A DNA stretch of 22,127 nucleotides from Lentisphaeria bacterium (GCA_003526375.1 DPDG01000002.1:1-22127); one strand, 5' to 3'; positions 7,881-16,215 are shown, counted from the stretch's first letter. Translations and numbers: made by a program. Notes: generated from the sequence alone by a model not told the origin.

Positions 7881-8924
7881 TCATCCTTCCAGTCCTGTCG
7901 ATTCCCGGCACCATATGCCGTTTGCCGGGGGAACTGTGTGCAGCAGCGGCTCTCCCGCCAGATAGCGCTGGAGATCATCAAGCATATAGTCGCTCATTCG
8001 CCTTACTTCATTGTTGCAGCTTCCCGCAATGTGGCTGGAAAGTTGGACATTCGGCAGAGTGTAGAGCGGCGAACCACTTTTCGGCGGTTCAGGATACTGC
8101 ACGTCGAGAACCGCATTCAGGTCGGGGCGTTCCACAAGAGCGGCACATAATTCTTTCTCATTGACCTGTGCGCCGCGTCCCGTGTTGAGAAAGGTCGCTC
8201 CATATCGCATGGAGACGAAGTGTTCATAGCGGAGCGTTCCCCGCAGTGCCTCGGTATCCGGCAGATGGTTGCTGACCACATAGGCGCTCCGGAATGCCTC
8301 CTCAAGATCAACAATCTTATCAATTCCCAATGCTTTCGCCTCTTCCGGTTGCCCCGCCAAATGGCGACTGACCGCAATAATCCGCAACTTGAAAGGCTTC
8401 AGCAGTTTCAGGAGATGCCGGGTGATTGCTCCGACGCCGATCAACGCGACGGTTTCACCATAACAGCCGGGACCGGCCGGCATGTCGCTCTGCTGCCATG
8501 GCCCCCGGCGGCACAGGAGGCTGTTCCGGTGGAAGTTTTTACAGCCAAGCAGAATATGCGCCAGAACATATTCCGCCACCGGAATCGCATTCGCGTCGAC
8601 GGCACTGCACACCGTAATGCCCCGCGCCTGAAATTTTCCGACGAATCCGTGCACTGCTCCTGCTGCATAGAAGAGCACCTTCAAGTTCGGCAGCCGGGCC
8701 AATTGCTCCGGCGTGAACGGAGGGAGTCCCCATGTGGAGAAGATGGCTTCAATCTCTGCCAGACGGGGCAGTTCCCGCTTCAGATTCTTCGTCGTGATCC
8801 TGACCGGGTGCAAATCGGTAAGTTCCGCAATCTTGTCCCGGTTGGAACCATACACATAGTCGATGATGTCGCCGTGATGAAACGGCACATCATCTGCGGC
8901 GATAACGGTTTTGATCTTATTCAT
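7881..8924 (-). CDS. D-isomer-specific 2-hydroxyacid dehydrogenase family protein
   Basis: The 347-residue protein has the catalytic and NAD-binding layout of the D-2-hydroxyacid dehydrogenase superfamily (phosphoglycerate dehydrogenase, glyoxylate/hydroxypyruvate reductase and relatives). The Rossmann turn is ALIGVGAITRHLL (about 160-172). The catalytic triad is visible as Arg250 in NTGRGAQVNE, Glu279 in DVQYPEPP and His298 in SSHIAG. It should interconvert a 2-keto acid and a D-2-hydroxy acid with NAD(P)H in the cytosol. In a lyase locus the substrate may be a uronate-derived keto acid; this is inference. The start at 8924 has GGAG at 7 bases. A longer frame back to 9065 adds 47 residues that do not look like the family and that overlap the 50-residue ORF. 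The start codon lies inside the end of that ORF, which suggests translational coupling. Confidence 0.88.
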   Translation of the reverse strand: MNKIKTVIAADDVPFHHGDIIDYVYGSNRDKIAELTDLHPVRITTKNLKRELPRLAEIEAIFSTWGLPPFTPEQLARLPNLKVLFYAAGAVHGFVGKFQARGITVCSAVDANAIPVAEYVLAHILLGCKNFHRNSLLCRRGPWQQSDMPAGPGCYGETVALIGVGAITRHLLKLLKPFKLRIIAVSRHLAGQPEEAKALGIDKIVDLEEAFRSAYVVSNHLPDTEALRGTLRYEHFVSMRYGATFLNTGRGAQVNEKELCAALVERPDLNAVLDVQYPEPPKSGSPLYTLPNVQLSSHIAGSCNNEVRRMSDYMLDDLQRYLAGEPLLHTVPPANGIWCRESTGLEG

Positions 8925-9069
8925 CGGCACGCTCCGGAGTTTTCTTTTTTCTGCGTCCTGCCAAGGCCATTTTCCCGGCAATGAATCCGATACTCGCCGC
9001 CAGGCGCAAAGATATGACAATTGCGGCATAATCCCGTGACGGCATCGGGCGTAATGTAGCTTCATTCAT
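8917..9069 (-). CDS. Small hypothetical protein (50 residues), possible single-span membrane protein
   Basis: The protein starts MNEATLRPMPSRDYAAIVIS. It has a moderately hydrophobic stretch at about residues 14-38 with a GFIAG turn (28-32), interrupted by Arg22, and a strongly basic tail RRKKK (39-43). GAGGAGAAG lies about 9 bases before the ATG, which is the best ribosome-binding site in this interval. The stop codon overlaps the dehydrogenase start by 8 bases (8917-8924), the arrangement expected of a translationally coupled pair. I recognise no family. It could instead be a leader frame that controls entry of ribosomes into the dehydrogenase gene. The 5' neighbour is the lyase gene, 142 bases away. 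Confidence 0.5.
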   Translation of the reverse strand: MNEATLRPMPSRDYAAIVISLRLAASIGFIAGKMALAGRRKKKTPERADE

Positions 9070-9211
9070 GAAAACAATCTTCTCCTCGTTTATGTTTTTG
9101 GATCATGACATCCTGATTTTGGAAAAAACGCAGGCTCAAGCATTGCGGGCCATATGATCAACAATTGCATGATCCTGCCCGTCCGGGTTCTTGTTCAAGT
9201 TCAATTCCCCA

Positions 9212-12200
9212 CTATTTCCATGAAAGTCCACCAATTCTTTTCTGTTCGCACTTTGCGCCTTTCGGCAGTTTGAGAGAGGTTCCGGAAACGACTTCGACGA
9301 GATCCGGCATGATCCCGGAATCAATCTGAAGCGTGCCTTCCAATACCCGCATGTTCATCTGCGGATACTTCGGTGCGTCGATATTCCAATGCGCCAATTC
9401 CTTTTCTCCTTTGTTCACCGTTGCAATTTTGTACGACGGACGGGGGGCGATGCCCCGTTTCAAAATCAACGTGCCTTTGCCTACCTTGGTGAAACCGCCG
9501 AGTGCCACCGGCTGCTCCAGTGTCACCGTGACCCCTTTCGGCACCTCAATGAAGTTGATGTCGAGCACTCCGGTGCCGCATACCTGATTCGGAATCGTCA
9601 TGTCGGTGCTGCACCGGAGAATTCCCCGCAGAGAGGAGAAAACCAGCAGGTTGTCCCGCTTTCCCAGCGCGGCTGGCGAACAAAGTTCCATCGTTCCCGC
9701 GCCGATGAAGATACGACCGGAGAACGAGCTTTTCCCGCTCAGTTTCACGGTGCCGTCGCCGCCTTTCACCAGATCGCCCTTTCCGGAAATTCCATCGTTC
9801 AGGAACAGTTCGGCCTCCGGCGTCACAGCCAGAAGCTGCAGACCGTTACGCATAACCAGTGGCGAAGCAATTTCGACCTCTCCCTTTCCGACTGCCAGCG
9901 CAGGGCGGGGGCCATTGGGATGATTGCCGGTGATCGGCTGATAATTCTGCGGTCTTTCCCCGAAGGTGATCGCCGGAGAACCGGTTCTTCCGAGTTTGCT
10001 CTTCTTCGGAGCATCGAAATAGAGTCCGCCGACGCTGACCGGAGATTTTACTTCAATCTGTTCCGGAGCCTGTTTCGGATAGAAGACGGTTTCTCCGGCT
10101 TTTCCAGACAAAACCCTGTCGCCCTGCGTCAGGGGCCAGTTCAGAATCGGATGAGTCGTTTCCGGAGATTCTCCATACCAGGCGAAGCCGGTCGGATAGA
10201 GGATCGGCTCCGGCTTTTCGCCATCCGCAAAGGTGAAGCTGTCGCTGATGAAGTCCTTCGGACGCGAGAAAGATCTGACATCCAGCGCGACGCCGCTGCG
10301 TTTCCCCTGCCGGTTGAACACCACCAGCAGCGATGCCTGCGCCTTCACGCCGTCCGCCTCCAGCGCAGTCGGCTTACCGTCGATTGCGGCAGCTGCCGTA
10401 ATCTTCGAACCATCGGCAAGAGCGGCGGAAAATCCCCGGACTCCCGGGCCGGAAAGTTCCCGGCTCGATGGAATCAACCCGACTTTGCCCGGTTCCCCCG
10501 CCGTAATCAGCGAGAACACCGCTTGAGCCGGATCCGCGCTTTTGAATGAATATATGCCGCGGATATGCATCGAATCCTTCCCGCCAAGCAATTTGGCGTA
10601 GGAGATTTCCCGCATGGAGAAACGCCCTGGGCCGAAACTGTGAATCGCCAGATTGGCCCAGTCGGAGGAGTTGCTTTCCAGGTGGTTTCCCTCTGCGGAA
10701 ACATCCGTCTTTTTCAGTTTGGGATTCAGTTGCCAGTTGACGGCATACTCATGTTTTCTCTTGGGATTGCCGTTGAACAGGCGATCGAGAACGATCAGCG
10801 TGTTGCCGTTGCGCGGACGGATCAGCTGCCGCCGATGACTGACATCGACTCCGCGCAGTTGCGGCTGGTGCAACTGCGCGTTCCATCCGTTCGAGAACAT
10901 CCCTTCCGCGAATTCATACTGCCGGCCGCTGTGGACGCGGTTCGGAAGCGGCGCCCGATTCGGCAGTATGGAACGGCGGATAAGCTGAGTAAGCCCATCT
11001 ACCGCGACACTGCAGATATTCGAGGTGGGAGTGCTGTCGCCTGAGTAAAGCTCCATCAGCAGCGGCCACTTCCGCCAGATGTAGGCAATGCCGTTGCGCT
11101 GTGCCCGGCCATGACCACCGACATTCAGGTTGTTGGCTCCCATGAGCAGGCAATAGCTTCCGTCGGGGCCCCAATTGTCCCGCATCGCATAGAGACCGGA
11201 ATAAGGGAGAAAAACAGTCTGGAATACCGGTTCGAACTGATAATATCGTGTGTCCCCCGGCATCACCCGGAAATTGAGCAGTCCTTGCTGAAAACGATCT
11301 TCGAACCGGGGCTTCTTCTCCGCCTGCTTCGGTTCTTTCTTCTGTTCCATCGGTCCGATTACCGATCGCGGCACCCCAACGGGAACCGATCCCTGATATG
11401 GTCTGCAGGAGTGAAACAGGCGATGAGCCGGAATGGCGACGTTGTCGCGATATGCAAGCAGCCATGAAGTATCCTTCCCGTAAAGATCTTCCAGATCTTC
11501 ATAGTAGTAACGGACGTAATTCACGTAATTCATGCTGAACTCCACCCCCATGCCGTCCGGGTGAATGCTCGCGGAAAAACCCAAATCTCCGGCGCCGTTG
11601 CGGAACATCATCTCACCCCGGTAAATCCAGCTCGACTGATTCTTGCCCGCTCTTTGAGCCGAAGTCACGGCCTTTGCGTGGGGGAAGAATGGTTTATACT
11701 GCAGCAGCTTCATGCCGCCGGTTATGATCTGATTGACCAAAGCCCCGCTTCCGAGCGAATCGTCTCCCGGCAATCCGCCTGAAAGCTGATCCATGACCGA
11801 GATGCCTCTCAATGCGTTATACGGCAGCGCGATGTTGTTGAGCCCTATAATGCGGTTCAGCATTGCGGTCAGCTCCACAGGGTCGGTCGTCTTTTTGGCT
11901 TTTTCGAGATCCGTCTTCACTGCAACCACGACCTCGAGAAAGAACGCATCCAATCCCCAGGTCAGAATCAGCTGATTCGTTACCAGAGGATACGCCATCG
12001 CAGTCGCGATCGCGCCGGCAACCGTTGCATTGCCGAAACGTCTGCGGTGTTCCTTCCTCCGGTTCGCATAATACGGGCTTGCCGCTACCTTGGCCGCCGT
12101 ATCGAGCCAGATATCCTTGTAAGCCGCCATTGCCGCCTCCCAGTCAGATGGGGCGTTGCTCGCTTTCGCCTTCTCATACAAGGATTTGACTTCGGCGAGT

Positions 12201-13261
12201 TCCGGCAGTTCAAAGTCGATCTGTTCGAAAAGGCCGCGGGCGATATCGCCATACTGTTCCGGACGAAACGGCGTGTAGGTTACCGCGATCCCGGTCTGCT
12301 CCCGATTTTCCCAGTCTACCTTGAAATAACCGCGTGTGGGATTGGGAATCTGAATGCGCTCAAAGCTGTGCATGAAGCTGAACAGGCCGTCGCCATCGTT
12401 AGTTCTTTTGAATCCGGCCTTGTTGCGCAGAATCAGCCAGCGATACGAGCTGGCGGGATCGAAATTACGAATCGGTTTTCCGCCGAGAGAGCGGAACACA
12501 TAGGGGATGCGGGGCACGATTTCATATTCGAATTCAACCAGATCCCATCCCTTGCCCGGCGTTCCCTGCGCATCGGCAATGTCAAACGTCATTGGCCGAT
12601 AATCCATTTCAGTCTTGCCGCGAAAAGAGACCGTGCCGATTTCCTCGTCCGTTCCGGGGGAAAGGGTTCTCTGCCGCTGCCATGGTTTCCCGTCGAGCAG
12701 AATGTCACCTTTGAGTTCACAGCTCCCTTTCAGAAAAAAACTGAGGGGGAATTTGGAACCGTCCGGAATGTCAATCACGGTGCCCCGCCGGAAGTTCCAG
12801 CTTCTGCGGTCGTTCCTCACCTCGCTGAAGCCGGACAGAAAGGAGATGCTTCCCTCTTCAATGACCCGGTCGCTCCCGTCCAGTTTCCCCTGAAATGTCA
12901 GTTTGCCTCCGCCGCGCTTGACGATCCGCCCATTTGGAAAAATTTCGCCGATCTTCAGAATCAATTCCGCTCCTTTGGGAACGTCGATGATGAGATCCCC
13001 CTTTTTTTTCCGAAAGGTAGACCATTTGCGGCCGCTCAGCTGAACCGTGCCCGTGACTTCCGGCGCCACCGTCAGCCGGACTTCGCCGTCGAACAGATGC
13101 TGACGCTTTCCGAAATCATATTTTCCGGCTTCGGAAATACTGATGGTGGAAAGACGTGTCTGATCGGGCAGAGAGGCGAGCTGTTTTCCGTCGACATTCT
13201 CGCCTCCCCATGCGGCTGGCGCCAGCAGCGCCAGCAGAAAAAATGATTGCAAACCCTTCAT
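9212..13261 (-). CDS. Secreted heparinase II/III-type polysaccharide lyase with flanking beta-helix repeats
   Basis: The 1349-residue protein starts with a signal peptide (1-19, cut near AAWGG). A beta-strand-rich part with an autotransporter-type repeat (KRGGGKLTFQG, about 115-125, and VIEEGSISF) comes next. A helical region (about 340-520) follows, like the alpha/alpha toroid of heparinase-type lyases. Then comes a beta-sandwich region (about 550-1000) resembling the heparinase II/III C-terminal domain: SIHPDGMGVEF (566-576), a Tyr-rich run (578-587), and GGHGRAQRNG around His717. The tail (about 1120-1349) returns to repeats such as GKGDLVKGGDGTVKLSG and FTKVGKGTLIL. Enzymes of this fold cleave uronic-acid polysaccharides by beta-elimination using Tyr and His. 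There is no C-terminal beta-barrel, so it is not a classical autotransporter. The start has GGAG 7 bases before the ATG. The gene follows the two prepilin genes, 46 bases after the second. The fold is likely; activity and substrate are unproven, and the usual GHGHxD motif is altered. Confidence 0.72.
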   Translation of the reverse strand: MKGLQSFFLLALLAPAAWGGENVDGKQLASLPDQTRLSTISISEAGKYDFGKRQHLFDGEVRLTVAPEVTGTVQLSGRKWSTFRKKKGDLIIDVPKGAELILKIGEIFPNGRIVKRGGGKLTFQGKLDGSDRVIEEGSISFLSGFSEVRNDRRSWNFRRGTVIDIPDGSKFPLSFFLKGSCELKGDILLDGKPWQRQRTLSPGTDEEIGTVSFRGKTEMDYRPMTFDIADAQGTPGKGWDLVEFEYEIVPRIPYVFRSLGGKPIRNFDPASSYRWLILRNKAGFKRTNDGDGLFSFMHSFERIQIPNPTRGYFKVDWENREQTGIAVTYTPFRPEQYGDIARGLFEQIDFELPELAEVKSLYEKAKASNAPSDWEAAMAAYKDIWLDTAAKVAASPYYANRRKEHRRRFGNATVAGAIATAMAYPLVTNQLILTWGLDAFFLEVVVAVKTDLEKAKKTTDPVELTAMLNRIIGLNNIALPYNALRGISVMDQLSGGLPGDDSLGSGALVNQIITGGMKLLQYKPFFPHAKAVTSAQRAGKNQSSWIYRGEMMFRNGAGDLGFSASIHPDGMGVEFSMNYVNYVRYYYEDLEDLYGKDTSWLLAYRDNVAIPAHRLFHSCRPYQGSVPVGVPRSVIGPMEQKKEPKQAEKKPRFEDRFQQGLLNFRVMPGDTRYYQFEPVFQTVFLPYSGLYAMRDNWGPDGSYCLLMGANNLNVGGHGRAQRNGIAYIWRKWPLLMELYSGDSTPTSNICSVAVDGLTQLIRRSILPNRAPLPNRVHSGRQYEFAEGMFSNGWNAQLHQPQLRGVDVSHRRQLIRPRNGNTLIVLDRLFNGNPKRKHEYAVNWQLNPKLKKTDVSAEGNHLESNSSDWANLAIHSFGPGRFSMREISYAKLLGGKDSMHIRGIYSFKSADPAQAVFSLITAGEPGKVGLIPSSRELSGPGVRGFSAALADGSKITAAAAIDGKPTALEADGVKAQASLLVVFNRQGKRSGVALDVRSFSRPKDFISDSFTFADGEKPEPILYPTGFAWYGESPETTHPILNWPLTQGDRVLSGKAGETVFYPKQAPEQIEVKSPVSVGGLYFDAPKKSKLGRTGSPAITFGERPQNYQPITGNHPNGPRPALAVGKGEVEIASPLVMRNGLQLLAVTPEAELFLNDGISGKGDLVKGGDGTVKLSGKSSFSGRIFIGAGTMELCSPAALGKRDNLLVFSSLRGILRCSTDMTIPNQVCGTGVLDINFIEVPKGVTVTLEQPVALGGFTKVGKGTLILKRGIAPRPSYKIATVNKGEKELAHWNIDAPKYPQMNMRVLEGTLQIDSGIMPDLVEVVSGTSLKLPKGAKCEQKRIGGLSWK

Positions 13262-13307
13262 AAAATATCTCCGTAATTCTCATGTTTGTTCAAAGATGAA
13301 TCATTCC

Positions 13308-14120
13308 TCAATCCCCTGCCCGTCTGGTCCACATACCGAGAGGCTTGTCCAGGGTTCCCTTGCCGATGGTTTCCTGATACCGGAGCATCATGACGTGTCC
13401 GTCACAGAATAAATAACCGTTTTGGTTTTGGTGAGGGAACTTTTTGTCATCATTCCTCATGTTGGGGCTGGGGGTTTCTATCTTCCAGCCTGAATTAGAG
13501 CCTACCTGGTGATTCCTTATGGAATATTCCCCCAACATGATTGTGCCGGAAGGATTCGGGATCATCGAATCACAGGCGGAGTTATTGTTTGCTGCTACTC
13601 CTGTAAGCTCATCAGGAAAAGATTTGCTGCTGCCATAGCGGCTTACATTCACCCGGTAACTGCGGATTGCCTGTTCCGGATTTAGTTTATAGGCGGGACA
13701 CCTGTATATGGTTGAATTTCCTCCCTCTCCCGGTTTCAACAAGGGAAATTCCTGTTGCCTCTTCGTCAAATGCCTTCCGTCGTATCCGCCCCCTAGAAGA
13801 TCATCCCAGGTGACATAATAAATCAATAAAGGTGGACGACCACCCTTTGACCATATATATGTGACAGGCAAATACGTTTTATTGTCAGTCTGATAGAGTG
13901 CGACTGCGGTGCCGATCTGCTTCAAATTGCTGATGCATCCGGTCTTCTGACTCAACTGTCGCGCCTTGTTCAATGCCGGAAGCAGCAACATCGCCAAAAT
14001 AGCGATGACCGCAATCGTAAGCATGAGCTCGATGAGTGTAAAAATTCCAGCATTCCTCCGGCAGGGCAAAGGAGGTGCAGGCCCTTCCCGTTGATTCAAA
14101 CACGACTGCTTGAACAACAT
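13308..14120 (-). CDS. Prepilin-type N-terminal cleavage/methylation domain protein with H-X9-DG motif
   Basis: The 270-residue protein carries a type IV pilin-like leader and helix, IFTLIELMLTIAVIAILAML, beginning near residue 26, with the conserved Glu31. It then has a family block CISNLKQIG followed by an ALYQTDN stretch. Near the end His230 is followed nine residues later by Asp240-Gly241 (FCDGHV), the H-X9-DG signature common in PVC bacteria. The position before the mature Phe is Ile, not the canonical Gly. The start was set at the ATG at 14120 because GAGGG precedes it by 4-5 bases; a TTG at 14183 would give 21 extra residues with no pilin character. It probably sits in the inner membrane or in a type II secretion-like pseudopilus. 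Its place beside a giant secreted lyase suggests a role in export or surface display of that enzyme, which is inference. Confidence 0.85.
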   Translation of the reverse strand: MLFKQSCLNQREGPAPPLPCRRNAGIFTLIELMLTIAVIAILAMLLLPALNKARQLSQKTGCISNLKQIGTAVALYQTDNKTYLPVTYIWSKGGRPPLLIYYVTWDDLLGGGYDGRHLTKRQQEFPLLKPGEGGNSTIYRCPAYKLNPEQAIRSYRVNVSRYGSSKSFPDELTGVAANNNSACDSMIPNPSGTIMLGEYSIRNHQVGSNSGWKIETPSPNMRNDDKKFPHQNQNGYLFCDGHVMMLRYQETIGKGTLDKPLGMWTRRAGD

Positions 14121-14179
14121 TGTTCCCTCACTTTCGTTGACTGTTTCCGAGTTTTCTCCGTTCCTCCGGCTGTTCTGTC

Positions 14180-14974
14180 TCAATCGTTCGGTTCTCTGGT
14201 CCAGTGTCCCTTGGGATTGTCATTCCTGCGTTCGCCTGTCGATCCGCCGGCTCCGACCGTCTCCAAGGGCTTGAGTGCCGCGACATGTCCGTCCGCATAG
14301 AGATAATTGAAAGTATCGCCATGCCCGTAGGTAATAGTCAGACGCCAGCCAAGCTGAGCATACGGAGTCCCGACCGCGGCGAATTTTCCGTTCTGGCCGC
14401 CGCCGAGCACGGGAGCCTTGGTCCAGGAATTCTCCCAGCCTTCCCCGCCGCGCCGCTCCACCAGCAGGAACACTTCGCCGGGCATTTTCAAAGAGGAGGA
14501 TTTCGTGGTGATGCTGCGGTATGAAATTCCTCTCGGTTTGCCGCGTTCCTGCCCGCCGCTGTTCATCGCATAACTGTTTAGCGTGTATTCGTTTCTCGCA
14601 TCAGTGCAAACCGCGGGCATTGCGGGGCAGTGGTAAACCGCGGGCGGGTTCTCCTCATTCCGAAAATAGCACATGGCATCCTCTATCGGGATCTTCGCGC
14701 GCCCGTCATAGCCGCTGATCGCGGAGTCCCACGACCAGATATCCTTCCACGACTTACCCGTCACCTGCCAGGCGCACGGGTAATACTCCCCGTTGTCCGC
14801 GGCGTAGGCGGCAACCGCCTTGCCCAGCTGTGCCAGATTGTTTTCGCAGACCTTCTCCTTTGCCTTGTCCAGTGCCCTGGAATATCCTGCTGCGCCCATT
14901 GACGCCAAAAGCGCGAGGACTGCAACCACAATGATCAGTTCGACGATCACAAAATTCTTTTGTCGAGTAGGCAT
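14180..14974 (-). CDS. Prepilin-like protein with H-X9-DG motif
   Basis: The 264-residue protein is a paralogue of the next gene. Its leader is very short (MPTRQKN), followed by the pilin helix FVIVELIIVVAVLALLASMG with Glu at mature position 5. The residue before the cleavage site is Asn, where typical prepilins have Gly. The block CENNLAQLGKAVAAYAADN and the C-terminal His218 with Asp228-Gly229 (YADGHV) complete the family pattern. AAAGGAG lies 8 bases before the ATG, so the start is secure. The gene is the first after the regulator and precedes its paralogue by 59 bases. Both probably belong to one transcript with the lyase. The cell location is the inner membrane or periplasm. The exact task of these abundant PVC prepilin-like proteins is not settled. 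Confidence 0.85.
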   Translation of the reverse strand: MPTRQKNFVIVELIIVVAVLALLASMGAAGYSRALDKAKEKVCENNLAQLGKAVAAYAADNGEYYPCAWQVTGKSWKDIWSWDSAISGYDGRAKIPIEDAMCYFRNEENPPAVYHCPAMPAVCTDARNEYTLNSYAMNSGGQERGKPRGISYRSITTKSSSLKMPGEVFLLVERRGGEGWENSWTKAPVLGGGQNGKFAAVGTPYAQLGWRLTITYGHGDTFNYLYADGHVAALKPLETVGAGGSTGERRNDNPKGHWTREPND

Positions 14975-15016
14975 CGTCTATACTCCTTTAAAAAATGACA
15001 GTAACAATTGTGTAAA

Positions 15017-15031
15017 ATCCGCTTCACGGAT
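15017..15031 (-). terminator. Small hairpin between the regulator and the first prepilin gene
   Basis: ATCCG (15017-15021) pairs with CGGAT (15027-15031) across a 5-base loop. On the minus strand the stem is followed by TTTTA. The stem has only five pairs, so it would be a weak or leaky terminator or attenuator between the regulator and the structural genes. Confidence 0.25.
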
Positions 15032-15087
15032 CCATTTATCCTTGGATGGAAATCGTTCCACGACTCCCCGGACGTTGTTTTCCCTGA

Positions 15088-16125
15088 TTACAATGCCCTC
15101 CTCTGGTTGTTCTCCACCAATTCCGGTTCAAGCCGGATGAGCTCCGGCAGACGATGCGGTTCCTTCTGACGCTGAAACAGCAGTTGAAGAGCGGTACGGC
15201 CGATTTCCTCCACATGAATGTCGATCGTCGCCGGCCGGGGTTCCAGATTGTCCAGCAAAACCGCATCATTGTTCACCCCGATCAGCTCGACGTCTTTCTG
15301 CGGTACCAGATTGAATTTCGGCAGAAGACGCTGAAACCCGGCAATCACGATGTCTGCTGTTGCAAAAAAGGCAGTCGGCCTCACTCTCTCTTTGCAGATA
15401 TTTTCCAGAAAACAATGGAGCCGGGGCAGATCCGGGTATTGCCGTTCATGTGTTTCGTCGACTCCATCTTCCGCGATATGCAGACACTCGATTCCCGCGT
15501 TTCGCACAGTTTTCAGAAATGCATCGACCCGTCCGGCATGTTTTCCGTAACAGACCACTTTCCGGTGCCCGCGCCTTGCCAGATATTGTGCCGCAATCAC
15601 TCCGATCTTTTCATCGTCATAGGTTACATGGTCAAAACAGTCATACGGCTGAGGCGTCCCCAGAATTTTCACACAGGGAATCTGCCGCAGAAGCCGCATC
15701 GCCGCAGGCTGTATGTGTCCCACATAAAAAAGAATCGCCCCGTCGATCTTGCCGGGAATGCTTTCCTTGGGAGCATTCATCGGCAGATTCCGCAGCAGCA
15801 GACTGTAATATTGCAAAGTCAGTTCCTGCTCGACGCTCCGGATGATTCTGCTGTAGATGGGGGCTTCCAGCAGCGGCGGCGCAACCTGCGTAATCAGTGC
15901 AATCTGCATTTTTCGATAGGAATCCGGACGGCGCGAAAACCGGCGATGTCCCCGGCGGATATGATTTGGCACAATTTGATAATTGATGTTCTGCATCACC
16001 TGCCGGACCTGCTTCGCCGTTGCAAATTTGACTTCCGGGTGATTGTTCAGCACCCGCGAGATGGTTGCGATCGACACTCCTGCTGCGGTTGCAACATCGC
16101 GTATGGTTACTTTAGTCTCTTTCAT
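15088..16125 (-). CDS. LacI-family transcriptional regulator
   Basis: The 345-residue protein (start at 16125) opens with the LacI helix-turn-helix, TIRDVATAAGVSIATISRVL, at about residues 7-26. A sugar-binding type 1 periplasmic fold follows. Typical landmarks are KIDGAILFY, DHVTYDDEKIG, ARRGHRKVV and the C-terminal LIGVNND with PATIDIHVEEIGRTAL. The hinge is unusual. After VPNHI comes a long basic stretch (RRGHRRFSRR), where most relatives have a short AxxL hinge helix. It should bind an operator as a dimer and release or bind it when a sugar from the target polysaccharide is present. An ATG six codons upstream (16143) is possible, but the inner ATG has GGGG at 7 bases and fits the family start better. 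It heads the locus and likely controls it, and perhaps itself, through the palindrome just downstream of its promoter. Confidence 0.9.
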   Translation of the reverse strand: MKETKVTIRDVATAAGVSIATISRVLNNHPEVKFATAKQVRQVMQNINYQIVPNHIRRGHRRFSRRPDSYRKMQIALITQVAPPLLEAPIYSRIIRSVEQELTLQYYSLLLRNLPMNAPKESIPGKIDGAILFYVGHIQPAAMRLLRQIPCVKILGTPQPYDCFDHVTYDDEKIGVIAAQYLARRGHRKVVCYGKHAGRVDAFLKTVRNAGIECLHIAEDGVDETHERQYPDLPRLHCFLENICKERVRPTAFFATADIVIAGFQRLLPKFNLVPQKDVELIGVNNDAVLLDNLEPRPATIDIHVEEIGRTALQLLFQRQKEPHRLPELIRLEPELVENNQRRAL

Positions 16126-16162
16126 ATTGCAGCCCCAATTCATTTATTGTTTCAATGACGGG

Positions 16163-16215
16163 AAAATTGAAATTTTTCTCTTCTATAATTATATAAACTT
16201 TTGATTATTTTGCAA
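16163..16215 (-). promoter_or_regulatory. Putative promoter and operator of the LacI-type regulator
   Basis: On the minus strand TTGCAA (16210-16215) and a consensus TATAAT (16188-16193) are separated by 16 bases, a good sigma-70-type promoter. Immediately downstream lies a palindrome, AAAATT-GA-AATTTT (16163-16176), at the expected start of the transcript, where a repressor would block transcription. Autoregulation by the LacI protein is inferred; short AT-rich palindromes also arise by chance. Confidence 0.42.

Noticed and set aside
8925..9065. Longer dehydrogenase with 47 extra N-terminal residues
   Set aside because: The extension does not fit the family. The inner ATG at 8924 has GGAG at 7 bases, and the same DNA encodes the 50-residue ORF with a better start signal.
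9389..10549. Plus-strand open frames opposite the lyase (also 12047-13246)
   Set aside because: Rich in Arg, His and Gln with no recognisable domain; antisense shadows of the GC-biased third positions of the lyase gene.
14121..14183. TTG start overlapping the previous stop for the second prepilin
   Set aside because: The ATG at 14120 has GAGGG directly before it, and a 21-residue extension would be unusual before a prepilin leader.
15154..16158. Plus-strand frame of 334 codons opposite the LacI-type gene
   Set aside because: The minus strand encodes an unmistakable LacI protein over the same bases; the plus frame matches nothing.
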